DNA from: an uncultured Granulosicoccaceae bacterium
GTDB lineage: Bacteria > Pseudomonadota > Gammaproteobacteria > Granulosicoccales > Granulosicoccaceae
Direction of reading: 5' to 3'
Length of the DNA stretch: 64,000 nucleotides
Assembly: GCA_938041955.1 (NCBI GenBank)
Contig: CALISD010000007.1
Location: forward strand, 1 to 64,000
The notes below the pieces were generated by a model that had not been told where the DNA came from, ran no database searches, and was given only the letters and a program-made list of their open reading frames with translations. This document shows, in pieces, positions 26,052-34,118 of the stretch; positions within the stretch are counted from its first letter, which is position 1; each line of letters opens with the position of its first letter. Made by a program: the position numbers and the translations under genes.

Positions 26052-26068
26052 CAGTATAAAGGATACTG
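26052..26068. promoter_or_regulatory. Operator-like inverted repeat at promoter of acyl-CoA operon
   Basis: CAGTAT-AAAGG-ATACTG is a perfect six-base inverted repeat about 28 bases before the first ATG of the minus-strand acyl-CoA operon. Read on the minus strand it overlaps TATACT, a good -10 match, so a protein bound here would block transcription. No TetR- or GntR-type regulator is adjacent, so the cognate repressor is not identified. Confidence 0.35.
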
Positions 26069-26116
26069 TGGGTTGTTCGATCTGAATATTAGATTCTTTG
26101 GCTCGTTGACTAGTAG

Positions 26117-26488
<372 letters not shown>

Positions 26489-26520
26489 CGGTTGTGGTGT
26501 GATGTGTGCAATAGGGTGGT

Positions 26521-26988
26521 ATGGCACGACATCGTAAAATTAATCCTCGCCGCGAATTACATCAGAGTTACCGGCCCGTTGCTGACCGCTATGATCGTGG
26601 TGATGCATCGGATGCTCGCGTGAAGAAAATGGCCAGGCGCAAGCTCGTCAGTACCGAGCTTGAAGATTTTATGCGGTATTTGAATTCCCCCTGGCACATA
26701 GTGTGGCGGAACTTTCTTGTCGGCCTTGTGCGTGGTCTGAGTGCGGTAATCGGGGCGACGGTGATTGTCGGTCTGGCAATTTGGGTATTAACGCTGTTTA
26801 TCGATATGCCTTTGATTGGTCAATACGCAAAAAACATCAAAGTGAAGGTCGATAAAGTCGCCCAGGAAACTCGCTACTCAGATGACTTCGTACGCTTGCA
26901 GCGAACCATGGAGCGAATTGATTTGCGCCTGAAGACCCAGAATGAATTGTTGCAGCAGGTGCTGAATAAAAAACCTGAGCAGGAATAG
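26521..26988 (+). CDS. DUF5665 membrane protein
   Basis: 155 residues. A very basic N-terminus (MARHRKINPRRELHQSYR) leads to LEDFMRYLNSPWHIVWRNFLVGLVRGLSAVIGATVIVGLAIWVLTLF, the conserved core of DUF5665, with one membrane segment near residues 75-95. The C-terminal 60 residues are amphipathic and probably coiled coil. Role unknown. Confidence 0.8.
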   Translation: MARHRKINPRRELHQSYRPVADRYDRGDASDARVKKMARRKLVSTELEDFMRYLNSPWHIVWRNFLVGLVRGLSAVIGATVIVGLAIWVLTLFIDMPLIGQYAKNIKVKVDKVAQETRYSDDFVRLQRTMERIDLRLKTQNELLQQVLNKKPEQE

Positions 26989-26996
26989 AGATTCGG

Positions 26997-27524
26997 TTAC
27001 CGATCAATGATGGGATCAGGGCAATACTCGCGTCGTTGGCATTCATGGCAGTGCTCACCTAAATAGAGGTGGTCAATCCAACCCATCAGTTGATCGATGT
27101 GAGCGGAGTCATCGAAAACGAAGCCGGCCTCAAAGTTTCTGCGATGTTCGCTTTTTGCCCCCATGCCGGCACCCGTAAGATTTGGTGATCCGATAAATGC
27201 CTGTGCACCATCAATGACGATCGCTTTGGTGTGGATTCTCGGACACAGTATGCGCTCAAATAATTCATTGTTGATCAGACTATCGTAGTTGTCGAAATCT
27301 TCTCTGAAGCGTGGGCCTGGTTCTTTGGCATGCATCAAGCGCACAGCAACACCCTGTTCGACCAATTGCGCAAGCACGGCCAGAAAAGGTTCAAAGCCAC
27401 TATCAGTCTCGACGTGCAGGTCTTTTAAATCTGCCGTTATCAGCCAGAGAAACTTCTTTGCTCTGGGTATTTTACTCTGTACAAATTCGGTGTAGATGTC
27501 TCTGTTGAGTAATAATTGGTGCAT
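26997..27524 (-). CDS. Single-HKD phospholipase-D-like protein
   Basis: 175 residues with one HKD motif (IHTKAIVIDGAQAFIGSPNLTG), so an active site would need a homodimer, as in the Nuc-type nucleases. No signal peptide is visible. The C-terminus carries a Cys/His cluster, GEHCHECQRREYCPDP, that could bind a metal or form a small zinc knuckle. Stand-alone single-HKD proteins include nucleases such as Nuc and some helicase-associated enzymes; substrate here is unknown. The gene is convergent with the DUF5665 gene, with only eight bases between stops. Confidence 0.8.
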   Translation of the reverse strand: MHQLLLNRDIYTEFVQSKIPRAKKFLWLITADLKDLHVETDSGFEPFLAVLAQLVEQGVAVRLMHAKEPGPRFREDFDNYDSLINNELFERILCPRIHTKAIVIDGAQAFIGSPNLTGAGMGAKSEHRRNFEAGFVFDDSAHIDQLMGWIDHLYLGEHCHECQRREYCPDPIIDR

Positions 27525-27672
27525 CTGATAGAATTTTCCGGTTTTATCCGATGTCGCTATCTATTAACGGCAGGGAATAGGTTGGTGTATTGTATTGTGT
27601 AGCGCCGGGGGCGGTTGAACTATCTTAATCCGCTTCCACCTAAGTACTTGTGGTTATGAGCATGGAATAGCG

Positions 27673-28176
27673 ATGGTTATGGAAAAGATTGGAAGAGGTA
27701 CTCGATTTCTTACTTTTGCGTGCCTTGTCGCTGCTTCTTCTGCCGGTTTTGCTCAAAAAGGGCTGACGGTGGAAAGTGCGCACAGCGAAAACCAGCCTGT
27801 GCGGACCTTGATAGGCCGTGTCTCAAATGTTCTTAGTGGAGACAAATTGCAGTTGCTTCTGCCGAATGGTGAATTGGTCTTTGTCCAGCTGGCAGGGATA
27901 GTATCGCCCGCAATCACAGAACCGCTTGGCAAACGTGCTCATGCCTGGTTGTCGAGCGAGCTGCTTGATCGACTTGTGTCGGCAGAGTGTGAGCAAAATG
28001 AGGAATCGTTTTTGTGTGTGGTTTTTCCTGATGACAGAGACATCAATCGAATCAGTTTGTATCGCGGGTATTCGGTATGTGACTCTGAAAAATCGTCAGT
28101 TCATAATCAGCGGTTGTACGCCCTTGCCGAGCAGCATGCGCGTGATGAGAAAATCGGTTTGTGGGCGAGTCGTTAA
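27673..28176 (+). CDS. Exported staphylococcal-nuclease-fold protein, probably inactive
   Basis: 167 residues with a signal peptide (TFACLVAASSAGFAQ). The SNase-like domain follows: TLIGRVSNVLSGDKLQLLLPNGELVFVQLAGIVSPAITEPLGKRAHAWLSSELL...ISLYRGYSVCD...LAEQHARDEKIGLWAS. The family's catalytic positions are changed: the VRLxGIDxPE segment reads VQLAGIVSPA, losing the Arg, Asp and Glu, and the DRYGR motif is missing. The fold is kept but nuclease activity is unlikely. Start may be ATG 27673 or 27679. A binding or structural role in the periplasm is a guess. Confidence 0.75.
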   Translation: MVMEKIGRGTRFLTFACLVAASSAGFAQKGLTVESAHSENQPVRTLIGRVSNVLSGDKLQLLLPNGELVFVQLAGIVSPAITEPLGKRAHAWLSSELLDRLVSAECEQNEESFLCVVFPDDRDINRISLYRGYSVCDSEKSSVHNQRLYALAEQHARDEKIGLWASR

Positions 28177-28295
28177 GCTTCTGGTGGTGACAGGATCTTG
28201 CCTGGTGGGTCGCTGCTTCTTCTTTGTGGTGGTCTTGTTAAATCGCTGATCACTACTTGATCGACTGTGTAATATCGCTCACTGTGAGCTGAATT

Positions 28296-28988
28296 GTGCC
28301 GAATACGGGTATCGTTATGTTCAGTAAAAAAACGTTCAAATTTTTACGCGATCTTGAAAAAAATAATAATCGTGATTGGTTTGAAGCCAATAAACATCAC
28401 TATGAAGCGTTTGTTCGCGAACCCGCGCTGGCCTACATCGAGGCGATGGCGCCTCATCTTGGGAAAATATCCCAGTGCTTTGTAGCGAGTCCGAAAAAAG
28501 TAGGTGGCTCTTTGATGCGGGTCTATCGCGATGTACGCTTTGGCAAAGACAAGACACCCTATAAAACAAATATTGGAATTCAGTTTCGCCACGTTGCCGG
28601 CAAAGATGTTCATGCACCTGGTTTCTACTTGCACATAGAAAACAAGGAGGTGTTTATAGGGGCTGGAATCTGGCGACCGGATTCTCAGACCATTGGCAAC
28701 ATGCGATTGCATATGGATGAGAATCGAGCTGAATGGATGAAGATAAAAAATCACCTCGGGAAAAAGAATTTTTCACTGCATGGTGAATCTTTGAAAAAAG
28801 CCCCAAGAGGTATTGATCCGGACCATCCGCTGATTGAAGATCTCAGGCGAAAAGACTTTATTGCTATCCAAAATATAGAATCATCGTTAGTGATGGATAA
28901 AGATTTTGTTAAAAAATCAGCTGCACGATTGCTATCAGCTAAACCTTTGGTGAGGTTTATCTGTGAGGCGAACGATTTAGACTTTTAG
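28296..28988 (+). CDS. DUF2461 family protein
   Basis: 230 residues. The DUF2461 core is evident: FKFLRDLEKNNNRDWFEANKHHYEAFVREPALAYIEAMAP, MRVYRDVRFGKDKTPYKTNIGIQFRH, and APGFYLHIENKEVFIGAGIWRPDSQTI. The family is widespread and functionally unknown. The track start is GTG 28296; ATG 28317 (MFSKKTFKF) fits the family start better. A short palindrome GCTCAC-T-GTGAGC lies at 28277-28289 just upstream. The next gene follows after seven bases. Confidence 0.87.
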   Translation: MPNTGIVMFSKKTFKFLRDLEKNNNRDWFEANKHHYEAFVREPALAYIEAMAPHLGKISQCFVASPKKVGGSLMRVYRDVRFGKDKTPYKTNIGIQFRHVAGKDVHAPGFYLHIENKEVFIGAGIWRPDSQTIGNMRLHMDENRAEWMKIKNHLGKKNFSLHGESLKKAPRGIDPDHPLIEDLRRKDFIAIQNIESSLVMDKDFVKKSAARLLSAKPLVRFICEANDLDF

Positions 28989-28995
28989 TTTTCAT

Positions 28996-29361
28996 GTGGC
29001 GATGAGTGAAATGTCTACTGATTTGGTGGGTACATGCATTGCTGGTTGGCCCGATGAGTTGGCCGAGATAGCCATTGAGCTGCGATCATTAATCAAAAAG
29101 ACCTTGCCGGACTGCATCGAGAGTATCAGGTGGGGTTACCCGGTCTATGAGCAGGATGGGTTGGTGTGTTCCATAAGAAATGCGTCCCGCCATATTGCGC
29201 TGCAGTTTTTCAGCTCGGGTATTCATCTTGATGACCCGAATGGTCTTTTGCAGGGCTCAGGACAAAAGATGCGTCACATCAAGATACGAAAAAAATCAGA
29301 AATACAAAAAAAATTGTATAGTGAGTGGCTGGTACAGGCGGCAAAGCATAATTGCCCCTGA
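28996..29361 (+). CDS. DUF1801 (YdhG-like) protein
   Basis: 121 residues, probably starting at 28996 or at ATG 29002/29011. The DUF1801 pattern is present: LAEIAIELRSLIKKTLPDCIESIRWGYPVYEQDGLVCSIRNASRHIALQFFSSGIHLDDPNGLLQGSGQKMRHIKIRKKSEI. Members adopt a frataxin-like alpha/beta fold; function is unproven. It follows DUF2461 closely, and the two families may form one transcript. Confidence 0.85.
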   Translation: MAMSEMSTDLVGTCIAGWPDELAEIAIELRSLIKKTLPDCIESIRWGYPVYEQDGLVCSIRNASRHIALQFFSSGIHLDDPNGLLQGSGQKMRHIKIRKKSEIQKKLYSEWLVQAAKHNCP

Positions 29362-29392
29362 TCTATGGTTTCAACAATTACTGCGCTAACAC

Positions 29393-30250
29393 ATGACTGA
29401 CTATAAGAACAAAATCGCTTATCAGGGAGAGCCGGGCGCCTACTCACACCTTTCCTGTAACACCGCTTATCCGGATATGGAGCCTGTCGCCTGTGAGTCG
29501 TTTTCAGCAGCGTTTGCGGCGGTTGAAAATAATGAAGCGGCGTTGGCGATGATTCCGATTGAAAACTCACTGGGCGGTCGGGTGGCAGATATTCATCACC
29601 TGATCCCCGAATCGACTCTCTACATTATCAATGAGCATTATCAGCCGGTTAAGCATTGCCTGCTTGGGGTGCCGGGTTCTTCGCTTGATCAGCTGACCCA
29701 CATCCGCTCGCACCCGCAAGGGCTTGCTCAGTGTTTGTCACTGATTGATGAGCTGCAAGTGAAGCCAGTGTCGTCTACAGACACTGCAGGTTCTGCAAGA
29801 GAAATCAAGGAATTGAATGACCCGACTCAGGGGTCGATTGCCTCGTCTCTGGCAGCAGAAATTTATGGTCTTGATGTACTTCGGGAGCGGGTTGAGGATC
29901 GATTGGGAAATACCACGCGCTTTGTGGTGTTGGCGCGCAACAGAGTTGAACCAGACCCGCAGGACGGCCCGTGTATGACCAGTTTTGTATTTCAGGTGCG
30001 CAGTGTCCCGGCAGCTTTGTATAAATCTTTGGGAGGCTTTGCAACCTGTGGTGTCAATATTACCAAGCTTGAAAGTTATATCACTGATGAGCGTTTTCAG
30101 GTGGCGCAGTTTTATGCTGAAATAGAAGGTCACCCGTCAGATAAGCTGGTGGATACTGCATTTCAAGAGCTGCAGTTTTACTCGACCAAGCTAAAAATAT
30201 TGGGAACTTACCCGGCCAATCCTTTTAGGACTCAGAATTCGCCCGGCTAG
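29393..30250 (+). CDS. pheA: Monofunctional prephenate dehydratase with ACT domain
   Basis: 285 residues. It lacks the chorismate-mutase domain found in most gammaproteobacterial PheA and begins directly at the dehydratase (KIAYQGEPGAYSHLSC, AMIPIENSLGGRVADIHHLIPES, DTAGSAREI, EDRLGNTTRFVVLARN). The TRF catalytic motif is intact. An ACT domain (FQVRSVPAALYKSLGGFATCGVNITKLESYI) follows at about 195-270 for phenylalanine feedback. The GRVADIHHLIPES and NTTRFVVL stretches resemble alphaproteobacterial enzymes more than the fused enterobacterial one. It converts prephenate to phenylpyruvate. Confidence 0.92.
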   Translation: MTDYKNKIAYQGEPGAYSHLSCNTAYPDMEPVACESFSAAFAAVENNEAALAMIPIENSLGGRVADIHHLIPESTLYIINEHYQPVKHCLLGVPGSSLDQLTHIRSHPQGLAQCLSLIDELQVKPVSSTDTAGSAREIKELNDPTQGSIASSLAAEIYGLDVLRERVEDRLGNTTRFVVLARNRVEPDPQDGPCMTSFVFQVRSVPAALYKSLGGFATCGVNITKLESYITDERFQVAQFYAEIEGHPSDKLVDTAFQELQFYSTKLKILGTYPANPFRTQNSPG

Positions 30251-30258
30251 GTCAGGTG

Positions 30259-30504
30259 CTAACGCTCTTCGCTGTCATGAAAGTTATTGTTCGCGCGGCG
30301 TTCACGCAGAGACCGGACAATATCCCAACGCTGTTGATTGGGAATTCGCGACCAGGTAGCGATCTCTTCCAGTGTTCGATAGCAGCCGGTACACAGCCCG
30401 GATTCCTTATCCATTTCGCACACACTGATGCACGGGGATGCGACATCCGGCGCGTCCGCGGGTAGAGTGTTTGATCGTCTTCGGCGGCGTGGTGTGTCTG
30501 GCAT
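30259..30504 (-). CDS. DUF1289 small cysteine-cluster protein
   Basis: 81 residues from the ATG at 30504 (MPDTPRRRRRSNTLPAD); the track's longer form to 30675 adds 57 residues of unlikely coding sequence, though it cannot be excluded. The DUF1289 motif SPCISVCEMDKESGLCTGCYRTLEEIATWSRIPNQQRWDIV has four cysteines in a C-x3-C-x7-C-x2-C pattern, probably a metal site. Function unknown. It is convergent with pheA, with eight bases between stops. Confidence 0.83.
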   Translation of the reverse strand: MPDTPRRRRRSNTLPADAPDVASPCISVCEMDKESGLCTGCYRTLEEIATWSRIPNQQRWDIVRSLRERRANNNFHDSEER

Positions 30505-30706
30505 AAGCTTTTGCTGACGTGTGGCAGTTCTGGTGTTATCGCCACTGCAGTAGCGTGTACGGTGTTCGGCTGAGAATGGTTCGATTTGGTGGACTTTAGT
30601 CGCAAATCTTTCCATAGTATTGAGGCGAACAAGTTTTTTCCAATACCCGGCTAGCCTGTGCAGGCACCATACCATACCTTTAAAAGTAGTCTTTTATCAG
30701 TGAGTC

Positions 30707-31708
30707 ATGATGCGAATAAAATCACCTTACCTGTTGTTTCTTGGCGATGCTGCAGATAGTTTGGCGGCAAAAGTGGCGCAGGGGATTGTCGACTGGCGCC
30801 CTGAAAACTGTGTCGGGCAGCTGAGACTGCCCGAATGCAACGCCGATTGCGGCCTGACAGAACTGTCTGTCGCGCAAGCGGTGGAGGCGGGTGCAAAAAC
30901 GCTGGTGATCGGCGTGGCGAATCGCGGCGGTGTGATTTCTGAACATTGGATTGCTGTGTTGTCTGAAGCACTTGAGCAGGGGATGGACATCGCTGCAGGC
31001 TTGCACAACCGTTTATCTGATGTGCCGGAGTTAGTCGCGCTGGCAAAACAACACGGTCGCACGCTTCATGATGTACGGCATCCAACCCAGGAGTTCGCAG
31101 TTGGCAATGGAAAGAAAAGAAGCGGCAAAAGAATTCTGCCAGTCGGGACGGATTGCTCATGCGGCAAAATGTATACCGCCCTGGCGCTGGAAAAAGCACT
31201 AAGAGAAAAAGGCCACAAGGCAGACTTTCGTGCAACCGGCCAGACCGGAATTTTAATTTGCGGTGAAGGTGTGTCTGTCGATGCGGTGGTATCTGATTTT
31301 ATTTCAGGTGCGACAGAGTATCTTGCGCCGGCCGCCGATGCAGATCACTGGGATGTGATAGAAGGCCAGGGTTCCCTGTTTCATCCTTCCTTCGCCGGTG
31401 TAACCCTGGGGCTTATACATGGCGCACAGCCAGATTATATGGTGCTTTGTCATGAGCCGACCCGCACCGCTATGCGTGGCGTACCTGAGTACGCTCTGCC
31501 CTCAATTGCTGATTGCATGCAGGCGACTTTGAGTGCCGCGCGCCTCACCAACGCTGCAGCAGAATTTGCCGGCCTGTCGATTAATACAAAAGCGCTGGAT
31601 CAAGCTAACGCTATGCGTTTGTTAGAGGCGCTTGAAACCGAACATCAGATGCCTGCAGTTGATCCGTTTCGAACCGGTGTGGATAAATTGCTGGACGCAA
31701 TGGTATGA
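30707..31708 (+). CDS. dgcN: N-acetyltransferase DgcN (DUF1611) of D-glutamate catabolism
   Basis: 333 residues of the DUF1611 family. A P-loop-like segment GTDCSCGKMYTALALEKAL is preceded by the Rossmann-like N-terminal domain and followed by the conserved IEGQGSLFHPSFAGVTLGLIHGAQPD stretch. In Pseudoalteromonas the DgcN-DgcA pair was reported to convert D-glutamate through N-acetyl-D-glutamate to N-acetyl-L-glutamate. The last codons overlap the dgcA start (ATGA). The adjacent dgcA and D-aminotransferase genes strongly support this reading. Confidence 0.88.
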   Translation: MMRIKSPYLLFLGDAADSLAAKVAQGIVDWRPENCVGQLRLPECNADCGLTELSVAQAVEAGAKTLVIGVANRGGVISEHWIAVLSEALEQGMDIAAGLHNRLSDVPELVALAKQHGRTLHDVRHPTQEFAVGNGKKRSGKRILPVGTDCSCGKMYTALALEKALREKGHKADFRATGQTGILICGEGVSVDAVVSDFISGATEYLAPAADADHWDVIEGQGSLFHPSFAGVTLGLIHGAQPDYMVLCHEPTRTAMRGVPEYALPSIADCMQATLSAARLTNAAAEFAGLSINTKALDQANAMRLLEALETEHQMPAVDPFRTGVDKLLDAMV

Positions 31709-32685
31709 GATCACTTGTGGTCGAACGGGAGTCGTGGCCGATCGATGGGTCATTCACGATTTCCAGAGGGACTAAAACCAGTGCCCATGTAGTTACCGCG
31801 CATATCACAGATAATGGCTTTACCGGGCGTGGCGAATGCGTTCCTTATGCACGTTATGGAGAGACCCTCGATAGCGTTGTAGAGCAAATAGAATTACAGC
31901 GGGCGTTCATTGAGAACGACGCAGACAAAGAGCACTTACAATCGTTGTTGCCTGCGGGGGCTGCGCGCAATGCACTGGATTGTGCGCTTTGGGATCTTGC
32001 CGCGAAACAAGCGGGTAAAAGAGTATGGGAACTAGCCGATATCGCCGCGCCTGCAAGCACTGTTACTGCTTATACTTTGTCGCTCGATACACCGGATAAC
32101 ATGCATGCTGCAGCAATCAGACACAGCGGCAGACCATTGCTTAAATTAAAGTTGGCGGGCGCTGGTGATATAGAGCGAGTGACAGCCGTTCGCGAAGGAG
32201 CACCTGATAGCAGAATTATTGTCGATGCCAATGAAGGCTGGACGATCAAAGATTATGATGTAATGGTACCGAAGCTTTTGCAGCTGGGGGTCAGTCTGAT
32301 CGAACAGCCCCTGCCAGTTTCGGATGACGCTGCTCTGGCATCAGTTGATAGACCGATAAAGTTATGCGCAGATGAGTCCTGTCATGATACAGCGACGCTG
32401 GATGGATTGCGTGGGCGCTATGATGTGGTCAATATTAAGTTAGATAAAACCGGTGGATTAACGGAAGCCCTTGCTCTGCAAAAGGCTGCTCTTGAACTTG
32501 ATTTTGAAATTATGGTGGGCTGCATGGTGGCTACTTCACTCGCTATGGCGCCAGCCACATTGTTAACCACGAATGCCATTATAGTTGATCTTGACGGGCC
32601 GTTGTTACTTGGCAAAGATCGGCCGCATGCATTGGACTTTAAACACTACTCGGTGGCACCCCCAGTGTCCCGACTCTGGGGGTAG
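31705..32685 (+). CDS. dgcA: N-acetyl-D-glutamate racemase DgcA (enolase superfamily)
   Basis: 326 residues, muconate-lactonizing/dipeptide-epimerase branch of the enolase superfamily. Catalytic elements are present in order: LLKLKLAG (KxK base), IIVDANEGWT (Asp ligand), LIEQPLPV (Glu ligand), LCADESC (Asp/Glu ligand), NIKLDKTGG (second base Lys). The enzyme should racemise the alpha-carbon of N-acetyl-glutamate. Many databases label such proteins dipeptide epimerases; the dgcN neighbour decides against that here. It starts in the dgcN stop codon and ends two bases before dat. Confidence 0.88.
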   Translation: MRSLVVERESWPIDGSFTISRGTKTSAHVVTAHITDNGFTGRGECVPYARYGETLDSVVEQIELQRAFIENDADKEHLQSLLPAGAARNALDCALWDLAAKQAGKRVWELADIAAPASTVTAYTLSLDTPDNMHAAAIRHSGRPLLKLKLAGAGDIERVTAVREGAPDSRIIVDANEGWTIKDYDVMVPKLLQLGVSLIEQPLPVSDDAALASVDRPIKLCADESCHDTATLDGLRGRYDVVNIKLDKTGGLTEALALQKAALELDFEIMVGCMVATSLAMAPATLLTTNAIIVDLDGPLLLGKDRPHALDFKHYSVAPPVSRLWG

Positions 32686-32687
32686 GT

Positions 32688-33542
32688 ATGAGCAGAATTG
32701 TGTACGTCAATGGTGAGTTTGTCGCAGAAGAAAATGCTGTCGTGTCTGTATTTGATCGCGGGTTTTTATTTGCTGATGCTGTATACGAAGTTTCTTCTGT
32801 GCTTGAAGGTAAGTTAATCGATAATGATGCTCACTTAAAACGGCTGCGGCGTTCACTTGGTGAATTAAGAATTCCATCGCCTGCAACTGATGAAGAGATC
32901 ATTCGTGTTCAGCATGAGCTTATCGATCGTAACCAGTTGCAAGAAGGCTTGATCTACTTGCAGGCGACTCGTGGTTGTGCTGACCGGGACTTTGCTTTTC
33001 CGGCCAATCCCAGTGCTGGCCTGGTGATGTTTTCACAGGCAAAAACGCTTATTGAAGCACCTCAGGCGAGGCAAGGGATTGCGATCATCACTGTGCCGGA
33101 TATTCGTTGGAAGCGCCGTGATATAAAAACGGTGGGGTTACTTGCACAAGTGATGGCGAAGCAGGCGGCGAAAGACGCTGGCGTGTCAGATGCATGGATG
33201 GTGGAAGACGGGTTTGTCACTGAAGGGAGTTCAAACAATGCGTTTATTGTGGATGCTAATGGCAAACTAATTACCAGGCACCTGGGTAATGAAATATTAC
33301 CCGGAATCACTCGAGCGTCCGTGCTTGAGTTGGTAGAGCAGGAGAACATCGTGTTTGAAGAGCGATCGTTCACCGTTGATGAAGCAATGAATGCCAGTGA
33401 AGCCTTCATTACCAGTGCCACCACATTTGTATGGCCAGTGGTCGAGATTGATGGCGTCAAGATTGGTACCGGTAAACCGGGCGTGTTCGCCCCTAAACTA
33501 CGTGAATTTTATCTTAAAAATTCTCTCGCTAGAGCTGAATGA
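32688..33542 (+). CDS. dat: D-amino-acid aminotransferase (class IV PLP)
   Basis: 284 residues with the fold-type IV pattern of D-alanine aminotransferase: SVFDRGFLFADAVYEVSSVLEGKL, the PLP lysine in RRDIKTVGLLAQVMAKQAAKDAG, and VTEGSSNNAFIVDANGKLITR. It transfers the amino group of D-amino acids to 2-oxoglutarate, giving D-glutamate, the substrate of DgcN just upstream. The three genes thus close a path from D-amino acids to L-glutamate. It is convergent with a GNAT gene; only two bases separate the stops. Confidence 0.9.
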   Translation: MSRIVYVNGEFVAEENAVVSVFDRGFLFADAVYEVSSVLEGKLIDNDAHLKRLRRSLGELRIPSPATDEEIIRVQHELIDRNQLQEGLIYLQATRGCADRDFAFPANPSAGLVMFSQAKTLIEAPQARQGIAIITVPDIRWKRRDIKTVGLLAQVMAKQAAKDAGVSDAWMVEDGFVTEGSSNNAFIVDANGKLITRHLGNEILPGITRASVLELVEQENIVFEERSFTVDEAMNASEAFITSATTFVWPVVEIDGVKIGTGKPGVFAPKLREFYLKNSLARAE

Positions 33543-33544
33543 GG

Positions 33545-33997
33545 TCAGGTCGATTCGTAAAGAAGGTAATCTGTAGCGATCATGCCAAGGGATTCATAAG
33601 TTTTTTGAGCGATAATATTTTCTTTTTCAACATAAAGTCTAAAACCATACACATCGGGTTGATCTGCGGCTAATGCTTTTATCTGGTTGTACATGGCGCG
33701 GTATACGCCGCGTTTTCGAAAATCTGATTTCACATAGACGCTTTGCACCCACCAGAATAATCCGTCGCGCCAGTCACTCCATTCTGTGGTTACCATGCAG
33801 GTGCCGACAGTTTGCTTGTCAATTTCTGCAATGAGATAGAAGCCATACTCGGGCTTTGACATCAGGCGTTTTACACCGCTATCTATAACTTCCGCTGGCA
33901 GTGTTTTGTTTTCAGTTTCCATTGCCATGAGTTGATTAAACTGACTAATGATTGGTGCATCATCAAGTGTGGTGGTTCTGACAATGATCTCAGACAT
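33545..33997 (-). CDS. GNAT-family N-acetyltransferase
   Basis: 150 residues. The acetyl-CoA site is visible in WWVQSVYVKSDFRKRGVYRAMYNQIKALA, where RxxGxxR/K reads RKRGVY, and the C-terminal ENIIAQKTYESLGM is typical GNAT motif B. The substrate is unknown. Convergence with dat could be chance, although an acetyltransferase beside a pathway using N-acetylated intermediates is suggestive. Confidence 0.85.
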   Translation of the reverse strand: MSEIIVRTTTLDDAPIISQFNQLMAMETENKTLPAEVIDSGVKRLMSKPEYGFYLIAEIDKQTVGTCMVTTEWSDWRDGLFWWVQSVYVKSDFRKRGVYRAMYNQIKALAADQPDVYGFRLYVEKENIIAQKTYESLGMIATDYLLYEST

Positions 33998-34118
33998 AGG
34001 GAAACTCTATCGTAGGGTGTGTTTAATGGGCAGTGTAGGCGATTTACTGAAACCTGACCATTGTAAAGCGACGTCTGTGCTGATCTAATTGGGGAAATTA
34101 AATTGATTTGGAAATCTT

